This document shows, piece by piece, positions 1-9,527 of a DNA stretch of 64,000 nt. The position numbers and the translations under genes were made by a program. Each line of letters starts with the position of its first letter. The stretch's first letter is position 1. Where the stretch lies: contig NZ_CABVQC010000024.1 in NCBI RefSeq assembly GCF_902499175.1, forward strand, positions 1-64,000. The letters are read 5' to 3'. A model generated the notes under the pieces. That model worked only from the letters and a program-made list of their open reading frames with translations. It was not told where the DNA came from and ran no database searches. This DNA comes from Burkholderia aenigmatica. GTDB taxonomy: Bacteria > Pseudomonadota > Gammaproteobacteria > Burkholderiales > Burkholderiaceae.

Positions 1-44
1 CCCGCCCCCAACTACGCAAGCCCCTTTGTGAAAATATTTTGAAA

Positions 45-76
45 AAGCCCCCGTGCGCTACCGCGCACGGGGGCTT
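45..76 (-). terminator. Rho-independent terminator of paaF
   Basis: A perfect inverted repeat has 14-base arms (AAGCCCCCGTGCGC and its complement) around the loop TACC. Read on the minus strand it is followed by a T run (TTTTTC). It lies about 100 bases past the paaF stop, so it most likely ends the leftward paaF transcript. Confidence 0.85.
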
Positions 77-100
77 GGGGCTCGACCGGCCGGGCAATCA

Positions 101-155
101 CGCCGACAACCGATCCCGGTCAGTCGCCGACAACCGATCCCGGTCAGTCGCCGAC
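101..155. repeat. 24-bp tandem direct repeat
   Basis: Two exact head-to-tail copies of a 24-base unit beginning CGCCGACAACCGATCCC lie at 101-124 and 125-148. A third copy is cut off after seven bases (149-155). The repeat sits in the 3' untranslated stretch between the paaF stop and its terminator. No coding role is visible; it looks like a local slippage duplication. Confidence 0.85.
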
Positions 156-174
156 CGCCACCCAGGCAGCCCGA

Positions 175-951
175 TCAGCGGTGCTTGAATACCGGCTTCC
201 GTTTTTCGACGAATGCCGCCATCCCCTCCTTCTGGTCTTCGGTCGCGAACAGCGAATGGAACAGCCGACGCTCGAAGTGGACACCTTCGGCAAGCGTCGT
301 CTCGTACGCACGATTCACCGACTCCTTGACCATCATGACCGCCGGCAGCGAAAACTCGGCGATCGTCGCCGCAGCGGCAATCGCCTCGTCGAGCAGCGTG
401 TCGGCCGGCAGCACGCGCGACACGAGCCCCGCGCGCTCCGCTTCGGCAGCATCCATGAAGCGGGCCGTCAGGCACATGTCCATCGCCTTCGCCTTCGACA
501 CCGCGCGCGGCAGACGCTGCGTGCCGCCCGCACCCGGCATGACACCCAACTTGATTTCCGGCTGGCCGAACTTGGCCGTGTCCGCCGCGAAGATGATGTC
601 GCACATCATGGCCAGTTCACAGCCACCACCCAGCGCAAAGCCCGAAACCGCGGCAATGATCGGCTTGCGGATCTCGCGAACGGTCTCCCAGTTGCGCGTG
701 ATGTAGTCGCCCCGGTAGGCATCCATATAGGAGTAGGTCGCCATCATGCCGATGTCAGCGCCGGCCGCGAACGCCTTCTCGCTGCCGGTCACGACGATCG
801 CGCCGATGCCATCGTCCGCATCGAACGCCTTCAGCGCGTCACCCAGTTCATCCATCAGCGCATCGTTCAGCGCATTCAGCGCTTTCGGGCGATTCAGCGT
901 AACCAGCCCGACACGCCCCCGGGTCTCCACCAGGATGTTCTCGTAAGCCAT
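175..951 (-). CDS. paaF: 2,3-dehydroadipyl-CoA hydratase PaaF (enoyl-CoA hydratase)
   Basis: This is a 258-residue crotonase-fold enoyl-CoA hydratase, the usual length for the family. The oxyanion-hole motif [12 protein letters not shown] and the GQPEIKLG segment supply the two catalytic glutamates, near E112 and E132. In the phenylacetate pathway PaaF hydrates 2,3-dehydroadipyl-CoA to 3-hydroxyadipyl-CoA in the cytoplasm. The ATG is preceded by a good GGAG ribosome site (GAGGAGAAATAG). The gene runs divergently from paaN across a 129-bp gap that holds a palindromic operator, so both directions are probably controlled together. Hydratase activity is secure. The substrate is inferred from the paa neighbourhood; a general fatty-acid role cannot be excluded. 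Confidence 0.9.
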   Translation of the reverse strand: MAYENILVETRGRVGLVTLNRPKALNALNDALMDELGDALKAFDADDGIGAIVVTGSEKAFAAGADIGMMATYSYMDAYRGDYITRNWETVREIRKPIIAAVSGFALGGGCELAMMCDIIFAADTAKFGQPEIKLGVMPGAGGTQRLPRAVSKAKAMDMCLTARFMDAAEAERAGLVSRVLPADTLLDEAIAAAATIAEFSLPAVMMVKESVNRAYETTLAEGVHFERRLFHSLFATEDQKEGMAAFVEKRKPVFKHR

Positions 952-1018
952 CTATTTCTCCTCGATCAATGAAATGAGAAACGCCTCGCACATGCGAATA
1001 GTTTGATGCTACCATTCT

Positions 1019-1036
1019 CCGACCAACCGGTCGGTT
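1019..1036. promoter_or_regulatory. Candidate PaaR (TetR-type) operator
   Basis: Overlapping palindromes are visible: CCGACC/GGTCGG around AACC, and AACCG/CGGTT around GT, together giving CCGACCAACCGGTCGGTT. It lies in the only spacer shared by divergent paaF and paaN. Phenylacetate genes of Burkholderia cenocepacia are known to be controlled by a TetR repressor, PaaR, acting on a conserved palindrome. That this site is that operator is inferred from its shape and place. Confidence 0.7.
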
Positions 1037-1080
1037 AATTAATCGACCCAACCCCTCTCAACGTCCATCAGGCTGCCGCC

Positions 1081-2787
1081 ATGACCCATGCACTGTTCAC
1101 GAAGCACGAAGACACGCTGAAGCACGCACTCGCCGCCATCGAGAGCCGCGGGTACTGGAGCCCGTTCGCCGAAATGCCGAGCCCCAAAGTGTACGGGGAA
1201 AGCGCGAACGCAGATGGCGAGGCCGCGTTCAAGTCGCACCTCGACCAGACGTTCGCGCTCGATCAGCCGGCGTCCGGGGAAACGGTCGGCGCAGAGCGGT
1301 CGCCGTACGGCATTGCACTGGGCATCCGGTATCCGAAGTCGACACCTGACGAACTGATCGCCGCCGCTGCCGCCGCGCAACGCGCGTGGCGCGAAGCCGG
1401 CCCGAGCGCCTGGATCGGCGTCAGCCTCGAAATCCTCGCGCGCCTGAATCGCGCAAGCTTCGAGATCGCCTACAGCGTGATGCACACCACGGGGCAGGCA
1501 TTCATGATGGCGTTCCAGGCCGGCGGCCCGCACGCACAAGATCGTGCGCTCGAGGCAGTCGCCTATGCATGGGACGAACTGCGCCGCATCCCGGCCGACG
1601 CGCACTGGGAAAAGCCGCAAGGCAAGAACCCGCCGCTCGCGATGCACAAGCGCTACACGATCGTCCCGCGCGGCACCGGGCTCGTGCTCGGCTGCTGCAC
1701 GTTCCCGACCTGGAACGGCTACCCGGGCCTGTTCGCCGATCTGGCAACCGGCAATACCGTGATCGTCAAACCGCATCCGGGCGCGATCCTGCCGCTCGCC
1801 ATCACCGTCCGGATCGCTCGCGACGTACTGCGCGAAGCCGGTTTCGATCCGAACGTCGTCACGCTCCTCGCGACCGAACCCAACGACGGCGCACTCGTTC
1901 AGGATCTCGCGCTGCGCCCCGAGATCAAGCTGATCGACTTCACCGGCAGCACGCAAAACGGCACGTGGCTCGAACGCCATGCCCATCAGGCACAGGTCTA
2001 TACCGAGAAGGCCGGCGTCAATCAGATCGTGATCGACTCGACCGACGATTTGAAGGCCGCCGCCAAGAACATTGCATTCTCGCTGGCACTGTACTCCGGT
2101 CAGATGTGCACGGCGCCGCAGAACATCTATGTGCCGCGCGACGGCATCCGGACGGCGGACGGCCATGCGAGCTTCGACGAAGTCGCACAGGCAATCACCG
2201 TTGCCGTGCAAAAACTCACCGGCGACCCGGCACGCTCGGTCGAACTGATCGGCGCAATCCAGAACGAAGGCGTGACCGCACGCATCGACGACGCCCGCCA
2301 GCTCGGCCGCGTGCTCGCCGACAGCCTTACCCTCCAGCACCCTGCGTTCCCCGATGCCCGCGTGCGCACGCCGCTCGTGCTGCAACTCGACGTGGCCGAT
2401 CGCGAGAAATTCACGCAGGAGTGGTTCGGCCCGATCTCGTTCGTGATCGCGACCGACTCGACCGCGCAGTCGCTCGATCTCGCCGGCGAAATCGCGGCGG
2501 AACATGGCGCGCTGACGCTCTCCGTTTACAGCACTGACGATGCGATGGTCGACGCCGCCCACGATGCGGCGGTGCGCGGCGGAGTCGCACTGTCGATCAA
2601 CCTGACGGGCGGTGTGTTCGTGAACCAGTCGGCCGCATTCTCGGATTTCCACGGCACGGGCGCGAACCCGGCAGCCAACGCAGCGCTGGCCGACCCGGCG
2701 TTCGTCGCCAACCGGTTCCGCGTGGTGCAAAGCCGCGTCCATGTTGCGCCGAAAGCGGCACCTGCGGAAGCCGGCCAACCGGCATAA
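1081..2787 (+). CDS. paaN: Phenylacetate degradation aldehyde dehydrogenase PaaN
   Basis: This 568-residue protein is of the aldehyde dehydrogenase superfamily. The catalytic-Cys segment reads YSGQMCTAPQN, with an upstream Glu in YTEKAGVNQ, and the Rossmann-type NAD(P) region lies mid-protein. It matches the PaaN branch, which has the dehydrogenase part of E. coli PaaZ but no C-terminal MaoC-type hydratase domain: the protein ends soon after the dehydrogenase fold. Its expected job is oxidation of the semialdehyde formed after hydrolytic ring opening of oxepin-CoA, so a separate hydratase must open the ring. It is first in the rightward paa cluster, just after the shared operator, and is followed 87 bases later by paaJ. 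Confidence 0.88.
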   Translation: MTHALFTKHEDTLKHALAAIESRGYWSPFAEMPSPKVYGESANADGEAAFKSHLDQTFALDQPASGETVGAERSPYGIALGIRYPKSTPDELIAAAAAAQRAWREAGPSAWIGVSLEILARLNRASFEIAYSVMHTTGQAFMMAFQAGGPHAQDRALEAVAYAWDELRRIPADAHWEKPQGKNPPLAMHKRYTIVPRGTGLVLGCCTFPTWNGYPGLFADLATGNTVIVKPHPGAILPLAITVRIARDVLREAGFDPNVVTLLATEPNDGALVQDLALRPEIKLIDFTGSTQNGTWLERHAHQAQVYTEKAGVNQIVIDSTDDLKAAAKNIAFSLALYSGQMCTAPQNIYVPRDGIRTADGHASFDEVAQAITVAVQKLTGDPARSVELIGAIQNEGVTARIDDARQLGRVLADSLTLQHPAFPDARVRTPLVLQLDVADREKFTQEWFGPISFVIATDSTAQSLDLAGEIAAEHGALTLSVYSTDDAMVDAAHDAAVRGGVALSINLTGGVFVNQSAAFSDFHGTGANPAANAALADPAFVANRFRVVQSRVHVAPKAAPAEAGQPA

Positions 2788-2830
2788 CCCGATTGGTCGA
2801 CGTGCAAACGCCGCCACGTTCTCTACCATG

Positions 2831-2858
2831 AACGAATCCGCCACCCGGCGGGTTCGTT
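2831..2858. repeat. Intercistronic hairpin between paaN and paaJ
   Basis: The arms AACGAATCCGCC and GGCGGGTTCGTT pair around ACCC with a single G-U type mismatch. No T run follows, so it is not a classical terminator. It could protect or cleave the transcript between paaN and paaJ, or hold a weak attenuation point. Confidence 0.6.
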
Positions 2859-2874
2859 GCTCATCGATACGCTC

Positions 2875-4077
<1,203 letters not shown>

Positions 4078-4122
4078 CCCACGCACCGCGCGCCTATAAC
4101 GAAGTCATGAAGGAGACACTGC

Positions 4123-4914
4123 ATGTCCTATCAGGCGATTCAGTTGGATATCGATCAGGCCTCGAACGTGGCCACGATTACCCTCAACCGCCCCGACAAG
4201 CTGAACAGCTTTACGCGGGCGATGCATCGCGAGCTGCAATCGGCACTCGATGATGTCGAGGCGGCCGGCGCACGCGCGCTGATCCTGACAGGTGCGGGGC
4301 GCGGCTTCTGCGCAGGCCAGGACCTGGCCGATCTCGACTTCACGCCGGGCGCGTCCACCGACCTCGGCACGCTGATCGACGAGCGCTTCAATCCGCTGAT
4401 CCGCCGCCTGCAGCGTCTGCCGATTCCGGTAATCGCCGCCGTCAACGGCACGGCGGCCGGCGCTGGCGCGAATCTCGCGCTCGCTTGCGATCTCGTGTTC
4501 GCCGCCCGCTCGAGCAGTTTCATCCAGGCCTTCGTCAAGATCGGGCTCGTACCCGATTCGGGCGGTACCTGGTTCCTGCCGCAACGCGTCGGGATGGCAC
4601 GCGCGCTCGGGCTCGCGCTGACCGGCGACAAGCTCGGCGCCGAACAGGCCGAGCAATGGGGCTTGATCTGGCGCGCGGTCGACGACGACGCACTCGTCGC
4701 GTCAGCCCGCCAGCTCGCCACCCAGCTCGCGCAGCAGCCGACGCTCGCGATCGCATCGATCAAGCAATCGATGCGCGACGGTGTCACGAACACGCTCGAC
4801 CAGCAGCTCGACCTGGAACGCGACCTGCAGCGCAAGCTCGGCCAGTCGCACGACTATGCGGAAGGCGTGACGGCATTCATCGAGAAGCGTGCGCCGCGCT
4901 TCGAGGGGCGTTGA
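4123..4914 (+). CDS. paaG: Ring 1,2-epoxyphenylacetyl-CoA isomerase PaaG
   Basis: This 263-residue crotonase-fold enzyme has the GAGANLALACDLVFAA oxyanion segment and an Asp rather than Glu in KIGLVPDSGGTW, typical of the PaaG isomerase branch as opposed to hydratases such as PaaF. It converts the ring 1,2-epoxide of phenylacetyl-CoA to the seven-membered oxepin-CoA and also isomerises double bonds later in the route. A strong AAGGAGA ribosome site precedes the ATG. Its stop is one base from the paaI start, so the two are almost certainly co-translated. Confidence 0.92.
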   Translation: MSYQAIQLDIDQASNVATITLNRPDKLNSFTRAMHRELQSALDDVEAAGARALILTGAGRGFCAGQDLADLDFTPGASTDLGTLIDERFNPLIRRLQRLPIPVIAAVNGTAAGAGANLALACDLVFAARSSSFIQAFVKIGLVPDSGGTWFLPQRVGMARALGLALTGDKLGAEQAEQWGLIWRAVDDDALVASARQLATQLAQQPTLAIASIKQSMRDGVTNTLDQQLDLERDLQRKLGQSHDYAEGVTAFIEKRAPRFEGR

Positions 4915-4915
4915 C

Positions 4916-5368
4916 ATGACGAACGCCACTGCCACGCTCGACCCCGATTCGCTGGCCCGCGCCACCGCACGGGCGATGTACGACGCCGACGCATGCAGCC
5001 GCGCGTTCGGCATGGAAATCGCCGAAGTACGCGCCGGCTACGCGCGCCTGCAGATGCGCGTGCGGCCCGAATTCCTGAACGGGCACCAGACCTGCCATGG
5101 CGGGATCATCTTCACGCTGGCCGATTCGACGTTCGCGTTCGCGTGCAACTCGTACAACGTGAATACCGTCGCGGCCGGTTGCTCGATCGAATTCCTGCGC
5201 CCCGTGCACGGCGATGACGTGCTGACGGCCGAGGCGATCGAGCAGGCACGCGCCGGCCGCCAAGGCATCTACGACATCCGCGTCACGAACCAGACCGGCG
5301 AAACGGTCGCGATGTTTCGCGGCAAATCCGCCCAGATCAAGGGCACGGTCATCCCGGAAGACCGCTGA
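4916..5368 (+). CDS. paaI: Hydroxyphenylacetyl-CoA thioesterase PaaI
   Basis: This 150-residue hotdog-fold thioesterase has the family motif TCHGGIIFTLAD, which carries the active-site region. PaaI releases CoA from dead-end hydroxylated phenylacetyl-CoA intermediates so that CoA is not trapped. The start at 4916 lies one base after the paaG stop. The upstream in-frame ATG at 4889 would overlap paaG and adds residues unlike the family. paaK follows 38 bases later with its own GGAG site. Confidence 0.92.
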   Translation: MTNATATLDPDSLARATARAMYDADACSRAFGMEIAEVRAGYARLQMRVRPEFLNGHQTCHGGIIFTLADSTFAFACNSYNVNTVAAGCSIEFLRPVHGDDVLTAEAIEQARAGRQGIYDIRVTNQTGETVAMFRGKSAQIKGTVIPEDR

Positions 5369-5406
5369 CGTCGACCGCTCGCACATAACAAACACTGGAG
5401 ACAGGC

Positions 5407-6705
5407 ATGACTACCCCGCTACCGCTCGAGCCGATCGAGACCGCCTCACGCGACGAGCTGACCGCGCTGCAGCTCGAGCGCCTCAAGTGGTCGCTCCGGC
5501 ATGCGTATGACCACTCCCCCGTCTATCGTCGCAAGTTCGACGACGCGGGTGTCCACCCGGACGACCTGAAGACGCTCGCCGACCTGTCGCGCTTCCCGTT
5601 CACGACGAAGAGCGACTTGCGCGACAGTTACCCGTTCGGGATGTTCGCGGTGCCGCAGGACCAGATCTCGCGCATTCATGCGTCGTCAGGCACGACCGGC
5701 AAGCCGACAGTCGTCGGCTATACGGCCGGCGACATCGACACATGGGCGAATCTCGTCGCTCGTTCGATCCGCGCCGCCGGGGCGCGCCGTGGCGACAAGG
5801 TGCACGTCAGCTACGGCTACGGCTTGTTCACGGGCGGGCTTGGCGCGCACTACGGCGCCGAACGCGCTGGGTTGACCGTGATCCCGTTCGGCGGCGGCCA
5901 GACCGAGAAGCAGGTACAGCTGATTCAGGATTTCCGGCCCGACATCATCATGGTGACGCCGAGCTACATGCTGTCGATCGCCGACGAAATCGAGCGCCAG
6001 GGTCTCGATCCCGTGCAGAGTTCGCTGCGCATCGGCATCTTCGGTGCGGAACCCTGGACCAACGACATGCGCGTCGCGATCGAAAAGCGGATGGGCATCG
6101 ACGCGGTCGACATTTACGGGTTGTCGGAAGTGATGGGCCCCGGCGTCGCGTCCGAATGCGTCGAGACCAAGGACGGCCCGACCATCTGGGAAGACCACTT
6201 CTATCCGGAAATCATCGATCCTGAAACCGGTGAAGTGCTTCCGGACGGCGAACTCGGCGAGCTTGTATTCACGTCGCTGACGAAGGAGGCGCTGCCGATC
6301 GTCCGTTACCGGACCCGTGACCTCACGCGGCTGTTGCCCGGCACGGCCCGCACGATGCGTCGGATGGAGAAGATCACGGGGCGTTCGGACGACATGATGA
6401 TCGTGCGCGGCGTCAACGTGTTCCCGACGCAAATCGAGGAACAGTTGCTCAAGCAGCGCGCGCTCGCACCGCACTATCAGATCGTGCTGACGAAGGAAGG
6501 CCCGCTCGACGTGCTGACGCTCAACGTCGAGCCTTGCCCCGAGACCGCACCCGATACGGCGGCGATCCATGCGGCAAAACAGGCGCTCGCCTACGACATC
6601 AAGTCGCTGATCGGCGTGACGGCCGTGATCAACGTGCTGCCCGTGAACGGGATCGAGCGCTCGGTCGGCAAGGCGCGGCGCGTCGTCGACAAGCGCAAGG
6701 GCTGA
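5407..6705 (+). CDS. paaK: Phenylacetate-CoA ligase PaaK
   Basis: This is a 432-residue member of the adenylate-forming family at the usual PaaK length. The ATP loop HASSGTTGKPTVVGYT spans about residues 91-106. Later come YGLSEVMGPGVASEC and the C-terminal hinge and lysine region ending VGKARRVVDKRKG. It activates phenylacetate to phenylacetyl-CoA using ATP, the entry step of the pathway. It is the last gene of the rightward cluster and is followed by a strong hairpin. Burkholderia genomes often carry a second PaaK; which copy dominates cannot be told here. Confidence 0.95.
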   Translation: MTTPLPLEPIETASRDELTALQLERLKWSLRHAYDHSPVYRRKFDDAGVHPDDLKTLADLSRFPFTTKSDLRDSYPFGMFAVPQDQISRIHASSGTTGKPTVVGYTAGDIDTWANLVARSIRAAGARRGDKVHVSYGYGLFTGGLGAHYGAERAGLTVIPFGGGQTEKQVQLIQDFRPDIIMVTPSYMLSIADEIERQGLDPVQSSLRIGIFGAEPWTNDMRVAIEKRMGIDAVDIYGLSEVMGPGVASECVETKDGPTIWEDHFYPEIIDPETGEVLPDGELGELVFTSLTKEALPIVRYRTRDLTRLLPGTARTMRRMEKITGRSDDMMIVRGVNVFPTQIEEQLLKQRALAPHYQIVLTKEGPLDVLTLNVEPCPETAPDTAAIHAAKQALAYDIKSLIGVTAVINVLPVNGIERSVGKARRVVDKRKG

Positions 6706-6751
6706 CGACAATCGCTGCGCGTGCATGACGCGCGGTAAATCCGTGGCTGCA

Positions 6752-6795
6752 AATGAAACAGCCCGATCGGCCAATGCCGATCGGGCTGTTTCATT
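6752..6795. terminator. Bidirectional hairpin between paaK and mltA
   Basis: Perfect 20-base arms (AATGAAACAGCCCGATCGGC and its complement) flank the loop CAAT. It sits 47 bases after paaK and about 170 bases past the mltA stop, so it can end both convergent transcripts. The T tracts are short (TTTC, TT), so termination strength is uncertain. Confidence 0.75.
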
Positions 6796-6961
6796 CCGGG
6801 ACACCGTTGGGGCACCCGTCGACGCGACACGCGCATCACGAAGACTGACACCGCACTGGAGCCTTCACGATCAGCGCGACGTCCCGCAAGCACACCGTCG
6901 CACCCACGAATACCGCATCTGATGCATCGGCGGCGACCCGGGCAACCCGGGCCGCCTCATG

Positions 6962-8086
6962 TCACGAATTCGGGAACAGCAGCCACATCCGGCCAACCTG
7001 CTTCATCCGCCCGGCCTGATCGCCAGCGTCGTCACCGAGCCCCCAGAAATAGTCGGCCCGCACGCCGCCCTTGATCGCGGAGCCCGTATCCTGCGCAAAC
7101 ACGAGCCGGTTCATCGGCGTATTCGTCAGCGGGCGCGTGGTCTGCAGGAACACCGGCGTGCCGAGCGGGATCGACGACGGATCGACGGCGATCGAACGCT
7201 CCGGCGTCAGCGGTACGCCGAGCGCGCCGATCGGGCCGTCCGAGCCGCCATGCGGTGCATCTTCCTTGGTGGGCATGTCGCGGAAGAACACGAACCGCGG
7301 GTTCGTGTCGAGCAACGCGTCGACGCGGTTCGGGTTCGCCTTCGCCCACGCCTTGATGCCCTGCATCGTCGCCTGAGCCGGCGTCAGCTCGCCGCGATCG
7401 AGCAGCCACTTGCCGATCGAGCGATACGGCTGGTTGTTGGTACCGCCGAAGCCGACCCGCATCACCGAACCGTCGTCGAGCAGCACGCGCCCCGAACCCT
7501 GAACCTGCAGGAAGAAGGCTTCGATCGGATCGTCGACCCACACGAGTTCGTTGCCGTTCAGGATGCCGGCGCGTTCGAGCTGCGAGCGTGCCGGCAGCGC
7601 GGCGCCCGCGCGATAACCGGCCGGCCAGCGGTAGAGCGCGTACTGATACGGACCGCGACGCACGCGCGAACCATGCAGCAGCGGCTCGTAATAGCCGGTC
7701 ACGAGCCCGTCGAGCGTACCGTCGGTGTTCGCGAGCTGGAACGGCGTGAAATACGTTTCGAAGAACGTACGGGCACTGCTGACGTCGAGCTCGTCGAGCC
7801 GGTCGGCAGCCGCGCAAGCGCGCTGCCAGGCCGGCTGGCGCGCGAGCCGCACGCAGTTCTGCCGCAGCGCGGCCGCCGCGCCGATCAGCGAATCGTCCTG
7901 CCAGCCCGGTACCTGTTGCCACGCGACCGGCGTGAGCCGCTTCGCGGCGACCTGCCCCGGCACGATCGCCGCGCCGGTCGGCGGCTTCAGCGACGACGTC
8001 CGCGTCGGCGCACCGCCGCACGCGGCAAGCAGCGCCGCCGCTGCGGCCGCCGCCACCCACCCGGCCAACCGGGGCCCAAACCACAT
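6962..8086 (-). CDS. mltA: Membrane-bound lytic murein transglycosylase A
   Basis: This 374-residue lipoprotein has an N-terminal hydrophobic signal ending in LLAAC, a lipobox. The MltA barrel follows, and the C-terminal 3D domain contains VFAQDTGSAIKG with the catalytic Asp. MltA cleaves peptidoglycan glycan strands to 1,6-anhydro products at the inner face of the outer membrane. I placed the start at 8086 (MWFGPRLAGW) because it puts a proper signal peptide first; longer forms would run over the divergent small gene at 8115. Confidence 0.9.
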   Translation of the reverse strand: MWFGPRLAGWVAAAAAAALLAACGGAPTRTSSLKPPTGAAIVPGQVAAKRLTPVAWQQVPGWQDDSLIGAAAALRQNCVRLARQPAWQRACAAADRLDELDVSSARTFFETYFTPFQLANTDGTLDGLVTGYYEPLLHGSRVRRGPYQYALYRWPAGYRAGAALPARSQLERAGILNGNELVWVDDPIEAFFLQVQGSGRVLLDDGSVMRVGFGGTNNQPYRSIGKWLLDRGELTPAQATMQGIKAWAKANPNRVDALLDTNPRFVFFRDMPTKEDAPHGGSDGPIGALGVPLTPERSIAVDPSSIPLGTPVFLQTTRPLTNTPMNRLVFAQDTGSAIKGGVRADYFWGLGDDAGDQAGRMKQVGRMWLLFPNS

Positions 8087-8114
8087 ACAATGTCCGTTCT
8101 TGATGGAAACCGCC

Positions 8115-8261
8115 ATGTCAGATTTTCTCGACCAATATCCGATGCTCATCTTCGCGCTCGAAGCCTTCGTAGCGCTTGCCCTGCTGATCTTCATCGTCGT
8201 GTGGACGTCGTCGGGCAGAAAGAAGCACGCCCGCAGCAACAACGACCGCCAGCCGCGCTAA
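8115..8261 (+). CDS. Small single-pass membrane protein (48 aa), function unknown
   Basis: This short ORF begins MSDFLDQYPMLIFALEAF, continues as one transmembrane helix (about residues 10-30) and ends in a strongly basic, Asn/Arg-rich tail, suggesting an N-out/C-in topology. A TACAAT -10-like hexamer (8086-8091) and a TGGAAA ribosome-site-like stretch precede it. It is divergent from mltA and convergent with apaG. I do not recognise a family. The case for it being real is the clean hydrophobic/basic pattern and a free slot between genes, not a known homologue. Confidence 0.5.
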   Translation: MSDFLDQYPMLIFALEAFVALALLIFIVVWTSSGRKKHARSNNDRQPR

Positions 8262-8283
8262 CGCACTGACGCGCTCCGCACGC

Positions 8284-8658
8284 TCAATGCAGCGTGCGCG
8301 GCATGTGCAGTGCGAACTCGTCGACCGGCGCCTCGAAGCGCTCGCCGTCCTCCGCCACGCAGAAGTACGCGCCACGCATCGTGCCGACCGGCGTCGCGAT
8401 CACGGCCCAGCTCGTGTACTCGAAGTGCTCGCCCGGCTGCAGCAGCGGCTGGTGCCCGACGACGCCGAGCCCCTTCACTTCCTGCACGTGGTTCTCGCTG
8501 TCCGTGATGATCCAGTGACGCGCGATCAGCTGCGCCGCGACCTGTCCCGTGTTGCGGATCGTCAGCGTGTACGCGAATGCGTATTGACGGCGATCGGGGT
8601 CGGATTGTTCCGGCAAGTAGCTGGTTTTCACCGAAACGGTGAACTGATACTGACTCAT
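8284..8658 (-). CDS. apaG: ApaG protein
   Basis: This 124-residue protein matches the ApaG/DUF525 fold throughout. The glycine- and aromatic-rich segments GVVGHQPLLQPGEHFEYTSW and GTMRGAYFCVAEDG are characteristic. ApaG is a small immunoglobulin-like domain linked to Co2+ resistance and diadenosine-tetraphosphate levels in enterobacteria; its biochemical role is unsettled. The ATG at 8658 gives MSQYQFTVSVKTSYL, the normal family start. It is divergent from rpe. Confidence 0.93.
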   Translation of the reverse strand: MSQYQFTVSVKTSYLPEQSDPDRRQYAFAYTLTIRNTGQVAAQLIARHWIITDSENHVQEVKGLGVVGHQPLLQPGEHFEYTSWAVIATPVGTMRGAYFCVAEDGERFEAPVDEFALHMPRTLH

Positions 8659-8836
8659 GATGTTTCCGGTGGAAGGTGACTGCCCGTGCCGGCAGGGGCA
8701 ACGGGGCCGCGGGCGCGCCGCATTGGTTCGGCATTCTATGCGCAATCGGGCCTCGGCCGCACGGCCCGCCGCCGCGCACCGGGTCGCCGGACGGTAGAAT
8801 GACGGTTTTGCGCCGCAACGTCCCCGCTCCCCTGCC

Positions 8837-9523
8837 ATGACCCAATTCCGTATCGCTCCCAGCATCCTGTCGGCCGATTTCGCACGGCTCGGCGAAGAAG
8901 TCCGCAACGTCGTCGCCGCCGGCGCCGACTGGATCCACTTCGACGTGATGGACAACCATTATGTGCCGAACCTGACGATCGGCCCGCTCGTGTGCGAAGC
9001 GATCCGCCCGCACGTCCAGGTGCCGATCGATGTGCACCTGATGGTGCGCCCGGTCGACCGGATCGTGCCCGATTTTGCGAAGGCTGGTGCAAACCTGATC
9101 AGCTTCCACCCGGAAGGCTCCGATCACATCGACCGCACGCTGTCGCTGATCCGCGACCACGGCTGCAAGGCCGGCCTCGTGTTCAACCCGGCCACGCCGC
9201 TGAACTACCTCGACCACGTGATGGATCGCCTCGACTTCGTGCTGCTGATGTCGGTCAACCCGGGCTTCGGCGGCCAGTCGTTCATTCCGGAAACGCTGAA
9301 CAAGCTGCGCGAAGCACGCGCACGCATCGACGCGTACACCGAGCGCACCGGCCGCGAGATCCTGCTCGAAGTCGACGGCGGCGTGAAGACCGACAACATC
9401 GCGGAAATCGCGGCGGCCGGTGCCGACACCTTCGTCGCGGGTTCGGCGATCTTCGGCAAGCCCGACTACCGCAAGGTGATCGACGAGATGCGCGCTGCGC
9501 TCGCTACCGTCGAGCGGAGCTGA
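8837..9523 (+). CDS. rpe: Ribulose-phosphate 3-epimerase
   Basis: This 228-residue TIM-barrel enzyme starts with the family signature [17 protein letters not shown]. The metal-binding segments are [16 protein letters not shown] and VDGGVKTDN, with [10 protein letters not shown] between them. It interconverts ribulose-5-phosphate and xylulose-5-phosphate in the pentose phosphate and Calvin-type pathways. gph starts five bases after its stop, the familiar rpe-gph pair. A TAGAAT hexamer at 8795-8800 is a plausible -10 element. Confidence 0.96.
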   Translation: MTQFRIAPSILSADFARLGEEVRNVVAAGADWIHFDVMDNHYVPNLTIGPLVCEAIRPHVQVPIDVHLMVRPVDRIVPDFAKAGANLISFHPEGSDHIDRTLSLIRDHGCKAGLVFNPATPLNYLDHVMDRLDFVLLMSVNPGFGGQSFIPETLNKLREARARIDAYTERTGREILLEVDGGVKTDNIAEIAAAGADTFVAGSAIFGKPDYRKVIDEMRAALATVERS

Positions 9524-9527
9524 CGCC

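Noticed and set aside
101..155. CRISPR-like or attachment-site repeat
   Set aside because: The units abut with no spacers and there are only two full copies, so it is a simple tandem duplication.
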